Positions 8,314 to 16,177 of a stretch of 55,304 nucleotides of DNA are shown piece after piece. A program made the translations under genes and the position numbers. The stretch comes from Phycisphaerae bacterium (GTDB lineage Bacteria; Planctomycetota; Phycisphaerae; UBA1845; Fen-1342): the NCBI GenBank assembly GCA_028277645.1, contig JANQFV010000059.1, positions 1-55,304 on the forward strand. The letters are read 5' to 3'. The notes below the pieces were generated by a model. That model did no database searches. It saw nothing but the letters and a program-made list of their open reading frames with translations, and had not been told where the DNA came from. Position 1 is the stretch's first letter; every line of letters begins with the position of its first letter.

Positions 8314-8358
8314 CGGCCGCGGCCGTCGGGCTAACAGAGTAAGGCCAACCACAAACGC

Positions 8359-9819
8359 ATGTTCGAAGCCATCGCCGCCAATCGTCGTCGTTCGCTGGTG
8401 CTCATCGCACTGATGGGGGCTTTGCTGGCGTTGCTCGGCGGCGTGATCGGTTGGATGGTCGCGCTGTATGCCGATGATGTCGTCAATGTCGTCGGCGAAC
8501 GGTCTGGCCAGGCACGGCTGACCGGTCAGCTTATTCGCACGCAGACCGGGCTGTATTGGGGCATCACGATCGCGGTTGGTATGTGGCTCATCATGTGGCT
8601 GGCCGCGATCAGCCAGGGCGAGAGCATCCTGCTGCGCAGCGCGAAAGCACATGAGATCACGAAGGCGGACGCACCACAACTCTGGAACACGGTCGAGGAG
8701 ATGACCATCGCCTCGGGCCTGGGCAAGATACCGCGCGTGTTCATCATCGATGACGCGTCGATGAACGCGTTCGCAGTGGGGTTGAAACCTGAACGAGCGG
8801 CGGTCGCGGTCACATCCGGGCTGCTCAAGCGGCTCAACCGTGACGAGCTCCAGGGCGTCATCGCGCACGAGATTGGTCACATTCGCAATCTCGACTCGAA
8901 GTTCATGACGATGGCGGGCGTGATGGTCGGCGCGATTGTGCTGATCTCGCAGATCTTCTTGCGCGGTATGTTCTACGGCAGCATGGGCCGGCGACGCTCG
9001 TCATCACGCGAGGGCGGCGGGGCGGCGATCGTCATGCTGGTGATCGCGATTCTCGTGGCGATTTTGGCACCGATCGCGGCGCAGATGCTCTATTTTGCGT
9101 GCTCGCGTCGGCGGGAGTACCTCGCCGATGCCTCGGCGGCACGCTACACGCGCTTTCCACCCGGACTGGCGTCGGCGCTGGAGAAGATCAGCCGCAAGCC
9201 GGCAGCCGCGAAGGACGTGAACAAGGTCGTCGCGCCGATGTACATCGTGAATCCGCTGCAGGCGCAGTCGGCGCTGGGCCTGATGTCGACGCACCCGCCG
9301 ACGAAGGAGCGTATTCGAATCCTCCGCTCGATGGCCGGCGCCGGCTTCGCGGCGTATGAAGAGGCGTTTCGGCAAACGCGCAAAGGTGAGCACTGCATCG
9401 GCTCGCAGACGCTCGCGTCCGACAGCGCGGTCGATATTCGTGAAGCTTCGAAGGAGAAAGCCGCCAAGAAAGCGGAGGCCGTCGAGCGCGCTCAGCAGGT
9501 CACCGGCCTGCTCGACCGCATCATCAACTTCACGATCATCCCCTGCATGTGCGGCGTGAAGCTCAAGCTCCCGCCGGAGTTCAAGCGCAGCGCGCTGGAC
9601 TGCCCCCGTTGTGGCCGGACGCACCCGGTGCCGGGAGTCGGTGGACATGCTGGAAAGCTACCACCGCCGCCACCGGAGAAGATGACCTACCACCGCCAGG
9701 GCAAAGGCTGGGAGGTCTTCCAGTGCGGCGCTTGCGGCCATAACGTCCAGCTCAGCCCCAATTTCGCGGCGAAGTACACAAACTGTCCGAAGTGCAATCG
9801 GCGCATTGAGATCACGTAG
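8359..9819 (+). CDS. M48 family zinc metalloprotease (HtpX-like) with two C-terminal zinc ribbons
   Basis: The 486-residue membrane protease has two N-terminal helices, then FIIDDASMNAFAVG, and the catalytic motif VIAHEIGHIRNLDS at about residues 171-184 (HExxH plus downstream region). Two further membrane helices follow, then SRRREYLADASAARYT, which carries the third zinc ligand Glu. Beyond the protease domain, the last 90 residues hold two Cys4-type ribbons: CMCGVKL...CPRCGRTHPV and FQCGACGHNVQL...CPKCNRRIEI. HtpX-type enzymes cleave damaged membrane proteins. The extra ribbons are unusual and may bind partners or nucleic acid. Its neighbour LemA supports the family call. Confidence 0.9.
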   Translation: MFEAIAANRRRSLVLIALMGALLALLGGVIGWMVALYADDVVNVVGERSGQARLTGQLIRTQTGLYWGITIAVGMWLIMWLAAISQGESILLRSAKAHEITKADAPQLWNTVEEMTIASGLGKIPRVFIIDDASMNAFAVGLKPERAAVAVTSGLLKRLNRDELQGVIAHEIGHIRNLDSKFMTMAGVMVGAIVLISQIFLRGMFYGSMGRRRSSSREGGGAAIVMLVIAILVAILAPIAAQMLYFACSRRREYLADASAARYTRFPPGLASALEKISRKPAAAKDVNKVVAPMYIVNPLQAQSALGLMSTHPPTKERIRILRSMAGAGFAAYEEAFRQTRKGEHCIGSQTLASDSAVDIREASKEKAAKKAEAVERAQQVTGLLDRIINFTIIPCMCGVKLKLPPEFKRSALDCPRCGRTHPVPGVGGHAGKLPPPPPEKMTYHRQGKGWEVFQCGACGHNVQLSPNFAAKYTNCPKCNRRIEIT

Positions 9820-9823
9820 ACGT

Positions 9824-9871
9824 CGGCCCTCATAATGCTCCGACTACGAGACGTCATGAGAGCCGTTGTTT
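9824..9871 (+). terminator. Possible terminator after the M48 protease gene
   Basis: CGGCcCTCAT (9824-9833) pairs with ATGAGaGCCG (9856-9865) with one mismatch, followed by TTGTTT. The loop is long (22 nt). It lies 4 bp after the stop, between two convergent genes. Confidence 0.4.
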
Positions 9872-9931
9872 CACAATGCTGACGTGATGTCGATGGGCTG
9901 CTGTACCGGCGCTGCGTCTAGCACGGTGTAC

Positions 9932-11668
9932 TCAGACTTTCTCCATCCTGGGGCGGCTCAACAGGTACCCGAGGATCACGGTGATGCCGGTGCCCATGGG
10001 GAGGTACCAGGGCCAGGCGATTCCCTGCGGTGTGTCGACGCCAGCAGTCACCGTCCAGGTGTAGCCAAAATGGACGTACAGGACCAAACCGGCTCCGGCC
10101 AACACCCAGATCGTCCTCGGGATCTCGGCCAGGAGGACATACCAGGCGCGGCGTACGTACTGGTCCTGGTCCTTGATTTCGTTTAGCTCCTCGATTTCGT
10201 GGAAGAGCGAGTAGAACCACCCGGCGAAAACCAGTACCACTCCCAACACTACCACCCAATCGGTCCAAGGGTCATGGAGACTCGTGCCGAACGCCGCCAG
10301 GGCGGCAATCGGTGCGGCCAGCAACAGGCCGCGACCGTCACGATGGTGCGGCACAAAGGCCAGCAGTAGCGCACCCAGCAACGCACCATACGTGAACGTA
10401 GTCATCTTGAGTGCAGAACCGACGACGACGTCGATCAGGACCACCGAGTGGCAGTACAACGCCACCAGCGCCAGGAGCGCGCCCCAGCCAAGCGTATGCC
10501 AGCGCGCCCGGTGAACCTGAGCCTTGTCATCACCGGATACGGTGGAGTCGCCGTTGGGGCAGGGTGTTGTGGTCTGTGCCAGGGCCGCCAGAGCTGAGTT
10601 CAAACTGGAGATGGCGGCGGCGAGCAATCCGATGATGAGCAGACCTTTCAGGCCGGCGGGCATCACGGCCGCAATGAAGAGCGGGAAGGCATGCCTCTGG
10701 CCGATACCGACTGAGCGATCGATGAATTCCTGAGCATGCTGTCCCCAGTAACAGAACAGTCCCAACCCCAGGCAGAGCAGCAGTAGAACCACCACTTGGC
10801 TCAGGCCGCTCCACAGGATGGCCTTGCGAGCGTCACCAGCATCGCGGCAGCAGAAGAGTCTCTGTGTATTCATCTGATCCGCGCCGTGCGACGCCAGGAC
10901 ATTGAACGTGCTTCCGAAGAGGCCGGTCCAGATTGTGAGCTCCAGCAGGTGATCGAATCGGAAGTCGAGCAACTTCAGCTTGCCGGCTTCGGATGCTGTT
11001 CGGAAAATCTCAGCCATTCCGCCGCTGGTCTGCGCGATCAGGAAGATTCCCGCGGCCACGGCAGCCGCGACAATGACAACGATCTGAATAACGTCGGTCC
11101 AGACTACGGTCCGGATTCCGCCGATGACCGTCCACAGCACCGCGAAGGCGGTGATGACCAGGATAGACCAAAGCACGGGGACACCGGTGATTACTTCCAG
11201 AACGACGGCGACGATGAAGACGCGGACGGCCTGCCCGAGAACGGCCCCGACCATGAACAGGACTCTGCTCATGCGTTCGGCGCCGATGCCGAGCCTCTGC
11301 CCGATGTACTGATAGGGGCTGTAGAACTCACCATTGTAGAAGGCGGGGATGAAGTAATAGCCGATGATGAAGCGGGCCAGGATGGCCCCGATGGCCAACT
11401 GAAGATAGACCAGTGACCCGCTGAACGCCCCGTAGGGGACGCCGACGAATCCGGCGGCGCTGATCTCCGTTGCGATCAGCGACAGGCAGACCACGACCCA
11501 GGGGAGGTCCCGGTTGCTCAAGAAAAAGTCGCGCACCCCGGCTTGGCGCCCTTTCATCATGATGGCGAACAGGGTGGATACCACGAGAAAGACGACGATG
11601 ATCCCCACGTCGAGGCCAGCGATCCCCCGTCCGAAGCCGGTAGCGGCCAACAGGTTCAAGTCCGCCAT
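9932..11668 (-). CDS. Sodium:solute symporter (SSS family)
   Basis: The 578-residue protein has about 13-14 hydrophobic segments. Family marks include RDFFLSNRDLPWVVVCLSL and ATEISAAGFVGVPY near residues 40-75 (the SSS helix 1-2 region). A typical mid-protein helix VIGGIRTVVWTDVIQ and a conserved SSLNSALAALAQTTT segment follow. It probably imports a sugar, amino acid or carboxylate with sodium; the substrate cannot be read. I start at the ATG at 11668, preceded by AGAGGG at good spacing. The open frame extends 58 residues further upstream, but that stretch is Arg/Cys-rich and lacks a ribosome site. It converges with the M48 protease gene. Confidence 0.88.
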   Translation of the reverse strand: MADLNLLAATGFGRGIAGLDVGIIVVFLVVSTLFAIMMKGRQAGVRDFFLSNRDLPWVVVCLSLIATEISAAGFVGVPYGAFSGSLVYLQLAIGAILARFIIGYYFIPAFYNGEFYSPYQYIGQRLGIGAERMSRVLFMVGAVLGQAVRVFIVAVVLEVITGVPVLWSILVITAFAVLWTVIGGIRTVVWTDVIQIVVIVAAAVAAGIFLIAQTSGGMAEIFRTASEAGKLKLLDFRFDHLLELTIWTGLFGSTFNVLASHGADQMNTQRLFCCRDAGDARKAILWSGLSQVVVLLLLCLGLGLFCYWGQHAQEFIDRSVGIGQRHAFPLFIAAVMPAGLKGLLIIGLLAAAISSLNSALAALAQTTTPCPNGDSTVSGDDKAQVHRARWHTLGWGALLALVALYCHSVVLIDVVVGSALKMTTFTYGALLGALLLAFVPHHRDGRGLLLAAPIAALAAFGTSLHDPWTDWVVVLGVVLVFAGWFYSLFHEIEELNEIKDQDQYVRRAWYVLLAEIPRTIWVLAGAGLVLYVHFGYTWTVTAGVDTPQGIAWPWYLPMGTGITVILGYLLSRPRMEKV

Positions 11669-12086
11669 GATATCGCCCTCTTTCGATGTGCGTCGGCAAC
11701 TGCGGCAGCAAAGACAAGACCACGCCGCCGGTCTGGTCCGGAGCGCGTCGCGCCTGCCGGCGCGCGTCGTCTGTCGACTTTGCAGCCTGTTGCCTGTCCG
11801 GGTTACTGCTCCACATGCACAACATGCAGGGCAGCCATCCAATTGTTGGGGCCATTCTGGGCATCCCCTCTGCGCGTGTCAATGCGTCTCGGCGTCTGTC
11901 ACACGCTCAGTGTGCGTGGCAAGATTGGGGCGCCCCGCATTTCGCCCGACGGCGCTGACGCTGCTTGAGCAACACATACACCATGGGCACGTGCTGCGGT
12001 CAATTGCGCGCACTCCGCTGATGATCGGAACGCCTAAGTGGGCGATACGATGTCGGCGAAGGCGCGACGGTGACGCGAAGACTGGG
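11669..12086. other. 418-bp intergenic region, no gene seen
   Basis: Both flanking genes are on the minus strand, so this stretch should hold the symporter promoter and the end of the long peptidase transcript. I see no family motif in any frame and no strong hairpin with a T-run. The small inverted repeat CACACgctcaGTGTG near 11909 is too short to weigh. Confidence 0.5.
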
Positions 12087-15000
12087 CTACGGGCACGCGA
12101 TCGGATTTGGGTTCGTCGTCAACAGTGCGACGAATGGATTAATGTCGTCGAAGCCGACTACGCCGTTCTGATTAATATCGGCGTTGTACCAGTTGCAGCC
12201 GGGGTACTGGGCGTTATAGCCAGCCTCTCCCTCGACCAGAGCGGTAACGAACGGGTTGATGTCGTCAAAACCCACGACGCCGTTGCAATTCATGTCGCCG
12301 ACCAGCCACTCGTTGGACGGGCCGATGTACAGATCCCTGATGTCGACGAAGTCACCCGAGCCTTCGAGGAACCAGTCGTCGCCGTAGAACTCGACGCGGA
12401 TAACGCGCGTGGGGTCGAAGAGCTCGTCAGCGATCTCGAAGGCCATGATGTCCTTCTCCACCGTCATCCACTCCGGATACGGAAGCTCCGGCTGCGGACC
12501 GTAGAGCGTGCCGAGCTCGGCGTAGTGGCCGTCCTCGTCGAGCAGCCGCACGTTAATCGGCGCATCCCAGTACGGCGCGCTGTTGCCGTTGACATCCTGG
12601 TGATACCGCGCGGTGAAGCGCAGCACAGTCCCCGGCGGCGTGACGTCCATCGGACCGTAGCAGGCTAGGCCGAGGTCGACGTAGGGCCCTTCGAACCGAC
12701 CACTGTAGATCTGCATGCGCGTAAACTGATTCACACCGTCGTCGACAAATTGCGGCGGTGGGTTGTCGGTGCCGGCCGTGATTGCGTCGAACTGCGGCTC
12801 CAGCAGCGGATGCGGGTTGATCTGTTGACTCAGCGGGATGTCCACGGGCAGCGGCACCGGGCCCGTGTCATATTCGACCGTGACGGGGAACGGTTCAGCG
12901 GTTTCGGATACCCAATCACCGTCGTACTCGGCGTGTACGGTCAGCGTGATCCAGTGTGTGCCGGGCGGCAGATACTGCTCGGTGTAGGCCGTTTCCGTTT
13001 GGGCGAGCAGATAGCGCTGATTCCGCCACTCGTAGAGCTGAATCGGCCCCGTGCTCGGCGTTCCGTCCAACGACGTTGGCGTTGTCGGCGTACACGGCGG
13101 GGTCGGATACGGCGTCGGCACCGGGTAACTCGGCGGTGCGGGCGTGGGCGTCGGATACGGTGGCGTGACAACGTTGATGCACACCCAGCACGTGAGCGGA
13201 TCCCAGTTGTCCGGCTCCGAGTACAACCCGTCATCAAGCACGTCGACGTTCAGGTAATACAGGCCCGGCGAGGGGCACACGTGCACCAGCGTCTTGTGAG
13301 CCTTGCCCCAGACGTCCGTCGAGAACTGCTTGTCGTGACGAACCGTATCGCCGTCGTTCTTGTTCGGACATCCGGCGCCCAACTCGTAGTTATACGTCGA
13401 GAAGTAGTGGTAGGTGCGGGTCCGGCGACTGTCGTTGTCGATGATGTAGACCGGCTGCCCGACGTAGTAGACGGTGCGATCGACGTTGACGACGATCTCC
13501 TTCTCCGGAACGTAAAACATGCACGTTTCGGAGTAATCCGGATTGTGGCCGTCGCCGTCCGTGTCCTCGCCGCCGTCGAAGTCTGCGTCGTTATCCGAGT
13601 CACAGTCGAGTTCCGACATGTTTCCGTCGCCGTCGATGTCGTACAACGCCTGCGGCAACGCGCCGGAGTGTCGAGCACAGTACTTGAAGTGGAAGGTGTA
13701 GTTCTTGATGTCGTTCTTGTCCTTGACCTGATCGAGGTCGGAGTCGTCATCGGTCTTGAGTGAGTCGAAACGCTCGTCCTCGTCGAAGTCCATGATGCCG
13801 TCGCCGTCACCGTCCAACTCGACGCGCGGGTCTTTGTTGCGGCCGGTCAGGCCGGCGTCCGGAATCCAGCAGTGCGAGAAGTTCTGCGCACCTGCGCCCC
13901 GCCAGTAGTACCAGCGGGCGCGGCCGTTGTTGTCCGTGTTCAGGAACCACGCGCACAACCGGCCGTTGATCCACTTGTAGCCGCTGACAACCATCGCGTG
14001 CGCGCCGGAGGAGTAGCGGATCGGGCGGTCCGCCTCGATATAGGCGATCAGCTCGGCGCCCGTCGGCTGCGTCGTCGTGTAGTGCAGTTGCGCCGCGCCA
14101 CATTGCAGCGCGAACTCCAGTGATTGTTGCTGCCGGGCCAGATTGTGCCCGCGGTTGTGGCCGAGGTCCTGCTCCGGGCCGCCGCCTTTCCAGATGTCGT
14201 ACGAAATCTCCTCAATGTACACGTCGCCGCCGCGGTAACGCGCCAGCATGGCGGCGGCGGTGGGCGTGCAGTACATCCGCTCGTGCGTGCCCCACTTGGC
14301 GCGGGCAGTGTGCGACCCGTCCCAGTGATGGTTACCTTCGCCGCGATCGATTTCGTGGGGGTACTCGTTGCAGCGGTCGATGCAGAGCAGGTTGCCGTCT
14401 TTGCGGGCGGCCAGAGACGGGACGCCCAGCACTTTGCTCTGACCGTCGAGCGAGAAGTTGATGCCGCTCGTATCGCCGGTGACGTTCACGTTCTGCTGGT
14501 CGGTGGTGTACCCGTTGCGCGAGGCCATCACGACGGTCGGGCCGGACGGGATATCGCTGATCGACCAGTTGCCGTTGGCGTCGGTCGTGACGGTCGGTCC
14601 GCCAACGCCGACCTGAATAGTGACACCCGCGAGGCCCCGGCCGTTGAGATCATCCGTTACGCGTCCGGACAACGTGAATCCCGCCCGATCGCCGCCCGGC
14701 GGCGTCGCCGGGGGTGCCGGCGCGGGTTCGGCGCTCCAGCCGGTGCTGATCTCACGACCGGCCGACCATGGGCCGAGTACGCCGTACGTGTCGTAGCATC
14801 GCACACGCCAGTAGTAGGTCCCGTCCGGCAGTGGCGCCGAATCATACGCGCCATGCGGGACGTTCGGATCGTCAATGTCCGGCGAGCCGAAGCCGGCGTC
14901 ATCGTCGAGTTGGAAGTGGTACATCGATGCGCCGGGGACGGCTGTCCAACTGAACGTCGGGGCCGTTTCCCCCGTAATCAGGCCGTCGCCCGGCAGATAG

Positions 15001-15665
15001 AGCACAGGCACGGGCGGTCCGTTCTCCGCACCGGGCGATGCGTCGACAGGGGCGTACGCCACCCAATCGTCGCGCTGGACCAAGCCGTATGAGCCATAAA
15101 CGCCGATGGTGCCGTCCGGCACGAGTTCCGCCGCGGGACCTTCGATCGGTTCGGCAATCTGCACATTGACCGTCGTGTCTTCACCAGGCCAAAGTCCGGC
15201 CAGCACGGCGTTGGCTGCTTCCGGCCCCGGTTCCAACCCCCATGCGACGAATGCCTGGATCGTGGTTTCATCAAACACGCCGCTATCGTCGTACAGCGCT
15301 ACCTGGTCAACGATCGGATCGAAGGGGTCCAGGTCAGGCGCGTGCAGTTCTGCAACGTTGTCGCCGAAGTCGTAGTCGTCTGCGCCGCTGCCGAGGCCGT
15401 CGAAGCGGATCAACACGAACGCGCCCGGAGGCACCGCGGGCAGGGCCACGGGGATCGTGTAGAGCAGGGGGCCTTCGTTGGAGACGATGTAGCCGGCAAG
15501 CGTGCGTGGTCCGGCGGCGGCGTTATACAACTCCACCCATTGCGCCTCGATGCCGGGCGAAATGCTGACCTCGTTGATCTGAATGCGCGGCTGCGCGAAC
15601 GCGGAAACGGCGCATAGCGCCGAAGCGAGAAGACCTGCAGAAACTGCCAGACGCGAAGTTCTCAT
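12087..15665 (-). CDS. Large exported cysteine-peptidase-like protein with lamin-tail, carbohydrate-fold and dockerin-like domains
   Basis: The 1192-residue secreted protein has a signal peptide (cleaved after CAVSAFAQ). Domains in order are: a lamin-tail domain (about 28-130), an Fn3-like module (about 220-310, WTAVPGASMYHFQL), a carboxypeptidase-regulatory-like beta sandwich (about 330-410), and a papain/C39-like peptidase (about 412-605). The peptidase has a plausible Cys466 (MYCTPTAAAML), His556 (GAHAMVVSGY) and Asn577 (WFLNTDNN). Then come Asp-rich DxDGDG calcium repeats (about 615-715), a Pro/Thr linker, and two dockerin-like motifs ending in GFDDINPFVALL. The start follows CGGAG; an ATG 6 bp upstream is possible. 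The substrate is unknown. It shares its C-terminal motif with the solenoid protein at 4225. Confidence 0.75.
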   Translation of the reverse strand: MRTSRLAVSAGLLASALCAVSAFAQPRIQINEVSISPGIEAQWVELYNAAAGPRTLAGYIVSNEGPLLYTIPVALPAVPPGAFVLIRFDGLGSGADDYDFGDNVAELHAPDLDPFDPIVDQVALYDDSGVFDETTIQAFVAWGLEPGPEAANAVLAGLWPGEDTTVNVQIAEPIEGPAAELVPDGTIGVYGSYGLVQRDDWVAYAPVDASPGAENGPPVPVLYLPGDGLITGETAPTFSWTAVPGASMYHFQLDDDAGFGSPDIDDPNVPHGAYDSAPLPDGTYYWRVRCYDTYGVLGPWSAGREISTGWSAEPAPAPPATPPGGDRAGFTLSGRVTDDLNGRGLAGVTIQVGVGGPTVTTDANGNWSISDIPSGPTVVMASRNGYTTDQQNVNVTGDTSGINFSLDGQSKVLGVPSLAARKDGNLLCIDRCNEYPHEIDRGEGNHHWDGSHTARAKWGTHERMYCTPTAAAMLARYRGGDVYIEEISYDIWKGGGPEQDLGHNRGHNLARQQQSLEFALQCGAAQLHYTTTQPTGAELIAYIEADRPIRYSSGAHAMVVSGYKWINGRLCAWFLNTDNNGRARWYYWRGAGAQNFSHCWIPDAGLTGRNKDPRVELDGDGDGIMDFDEDERFDSLKTDDDSDLDQVKDKNDIKNYTFHFKYCARHSGALPQALYDIDGDGNMSELDCDSDNDADFDGGEDTDGDGHNPDYSETCMFYVPEKEIVVNVDRTVYYVGQPVYIIDNDSRRTRTYHYFSTYNYELGAGCPNKNDGDTVRHDKQFSTDVWGKAHKTLVHVCPSPGLYYLNVDVLDDGLYSEPDNWDPLTCWVCINVVTPPYPTPTPAPPSYPVPTPYPTPPCTPTTPTSLDGTPSTGPIQLYEWRNQRYLLAQTETAYTEQYLPPGTHWITLTVHAEYDGDWVSETAEPFPVTVEYDTGPVPLPVDIPLSQQINPHPLLEPQFDAITAGTDNPPPQFVDDGVNQFTRMQIYSGRFEGPYVDLGLACYGPMDVTPPGTVLRFTARYHQDVNGNSAPYWDAPINVRLLDEDGHYAELGTLYGPQPELPYPEWMTVEKDIMAFEIADELFDPTRVIRVEFYGDDWFLEGSGDFVDIRDLYIGPSNEWLVGDMNCNGVVGFDDINPFVTALVEGEAGYNAQYPGCNWYNADINQNGVVGFDDINPFVALLTTNPNPIACP

Positions 15666-15947
15666 GACCATCTCCGAGGAGGTGCGGGGGCGATAGCGTC
15701 GAAGTGTGCTTGGCGACATTCTGGACCTTCAGCCCAGGTTATCTATTTAATGCCCGTGCAATACGAGCAATCATCGGCGTCGGCCGGCGAGACGAGAGGA
15801 CGATAGCGTGGGCGCCCCTCGAAGTGCTTCGGCTTCAGTATACTCGATCGGCAGGGTGCGATGCGAGCGCTGAGCGGTGTCGGCGTGTACAGCTAACTGT
15901 TGCTGGCGAAAGTGGTTGACGAGATGACGCCGGTGACGTTCCGTTGA

Positions 15948-15975
15948 TTGACAGTGTACTCAGGACCGCTACACT
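15948..15975 (+). promoter_or_regulatory. sigma70-type promoter of tRNA-His
   Basis: A perfect -35 TTGACA at 15948-15953, a 16-bp spacer, and -10 TACACT at 15970-15975. The expected start is near 15982, leaving about 40 nt before the tRNA. It is the best -35 in the window. Confidence 0.7.
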
Positions 15976-16021
15976 GCAGTATTCTGGATGAAGTGGCGGC
16001 TTCGTGCCGCCCCGATTTGCG

Positions 16022-16095
16022 GCCGGTGTAGCTCAGCTGGCAAGAGCGCCTGACTGTGGATCAGGAGGTCTTGGGTTCGAATCCCAACGCCGGCA
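16022..16095 (+). tRNA. tRNA-His (anticodon GTG), discriminator A73
   Basis: A full cloverleaf can be drawn. The acceptor is GCCGGTG with CGCCGGC (one T-G pair), the D-stem GCTC/GAGC, the anticodon stem CCTGA/TCAGG with loop CTGTGGA, and the T-arm TTGGG-TTCGAAT-CCCAA. The anticodon GTG reads His codons. The base after the acceptor stem is A, not the C73 usual in bacterial tRNA-His. A genomic G precedes position 1 (16021) but could not pair with A73. CCA is not encoded. The gene for its own synthetase starts 82 bp downstream on the same strand. Confidence 0.95.
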
Positions 16096-16131
16096 GTTAT
16101 CGACGTTGCCCCAGCGTCGTATTGGGGGAGG

Positions 16132-16151
16132 GGCAAAGTAGGCGCTTTGCC
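16132..16151 (+). terminator. Hairpin between tRNA-His and hisS (terminator or attenuator)
   Basis: GGCAAAG (16132-16138) and CTTTGCC (16145-16151) form a perfect 7-bp stem with a 6-nt loop, followed by TTGCTTGCT. It ends 26 bp before the hisS GTG. It could end the tRNA transcript or control read-through into hisS. Confidence 0.5.
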
Positions 16152-16177
16152 TTGCTTGCTCACTGGAGGAGTCGAAC

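Noticed and set aside
11669..11842. 58-codon N-terminal extension of the symporter
   Set aside because: Cys/Arg-rich, no ribosome site, and the ATG at 11668 has AGAGGG at proper spacing.
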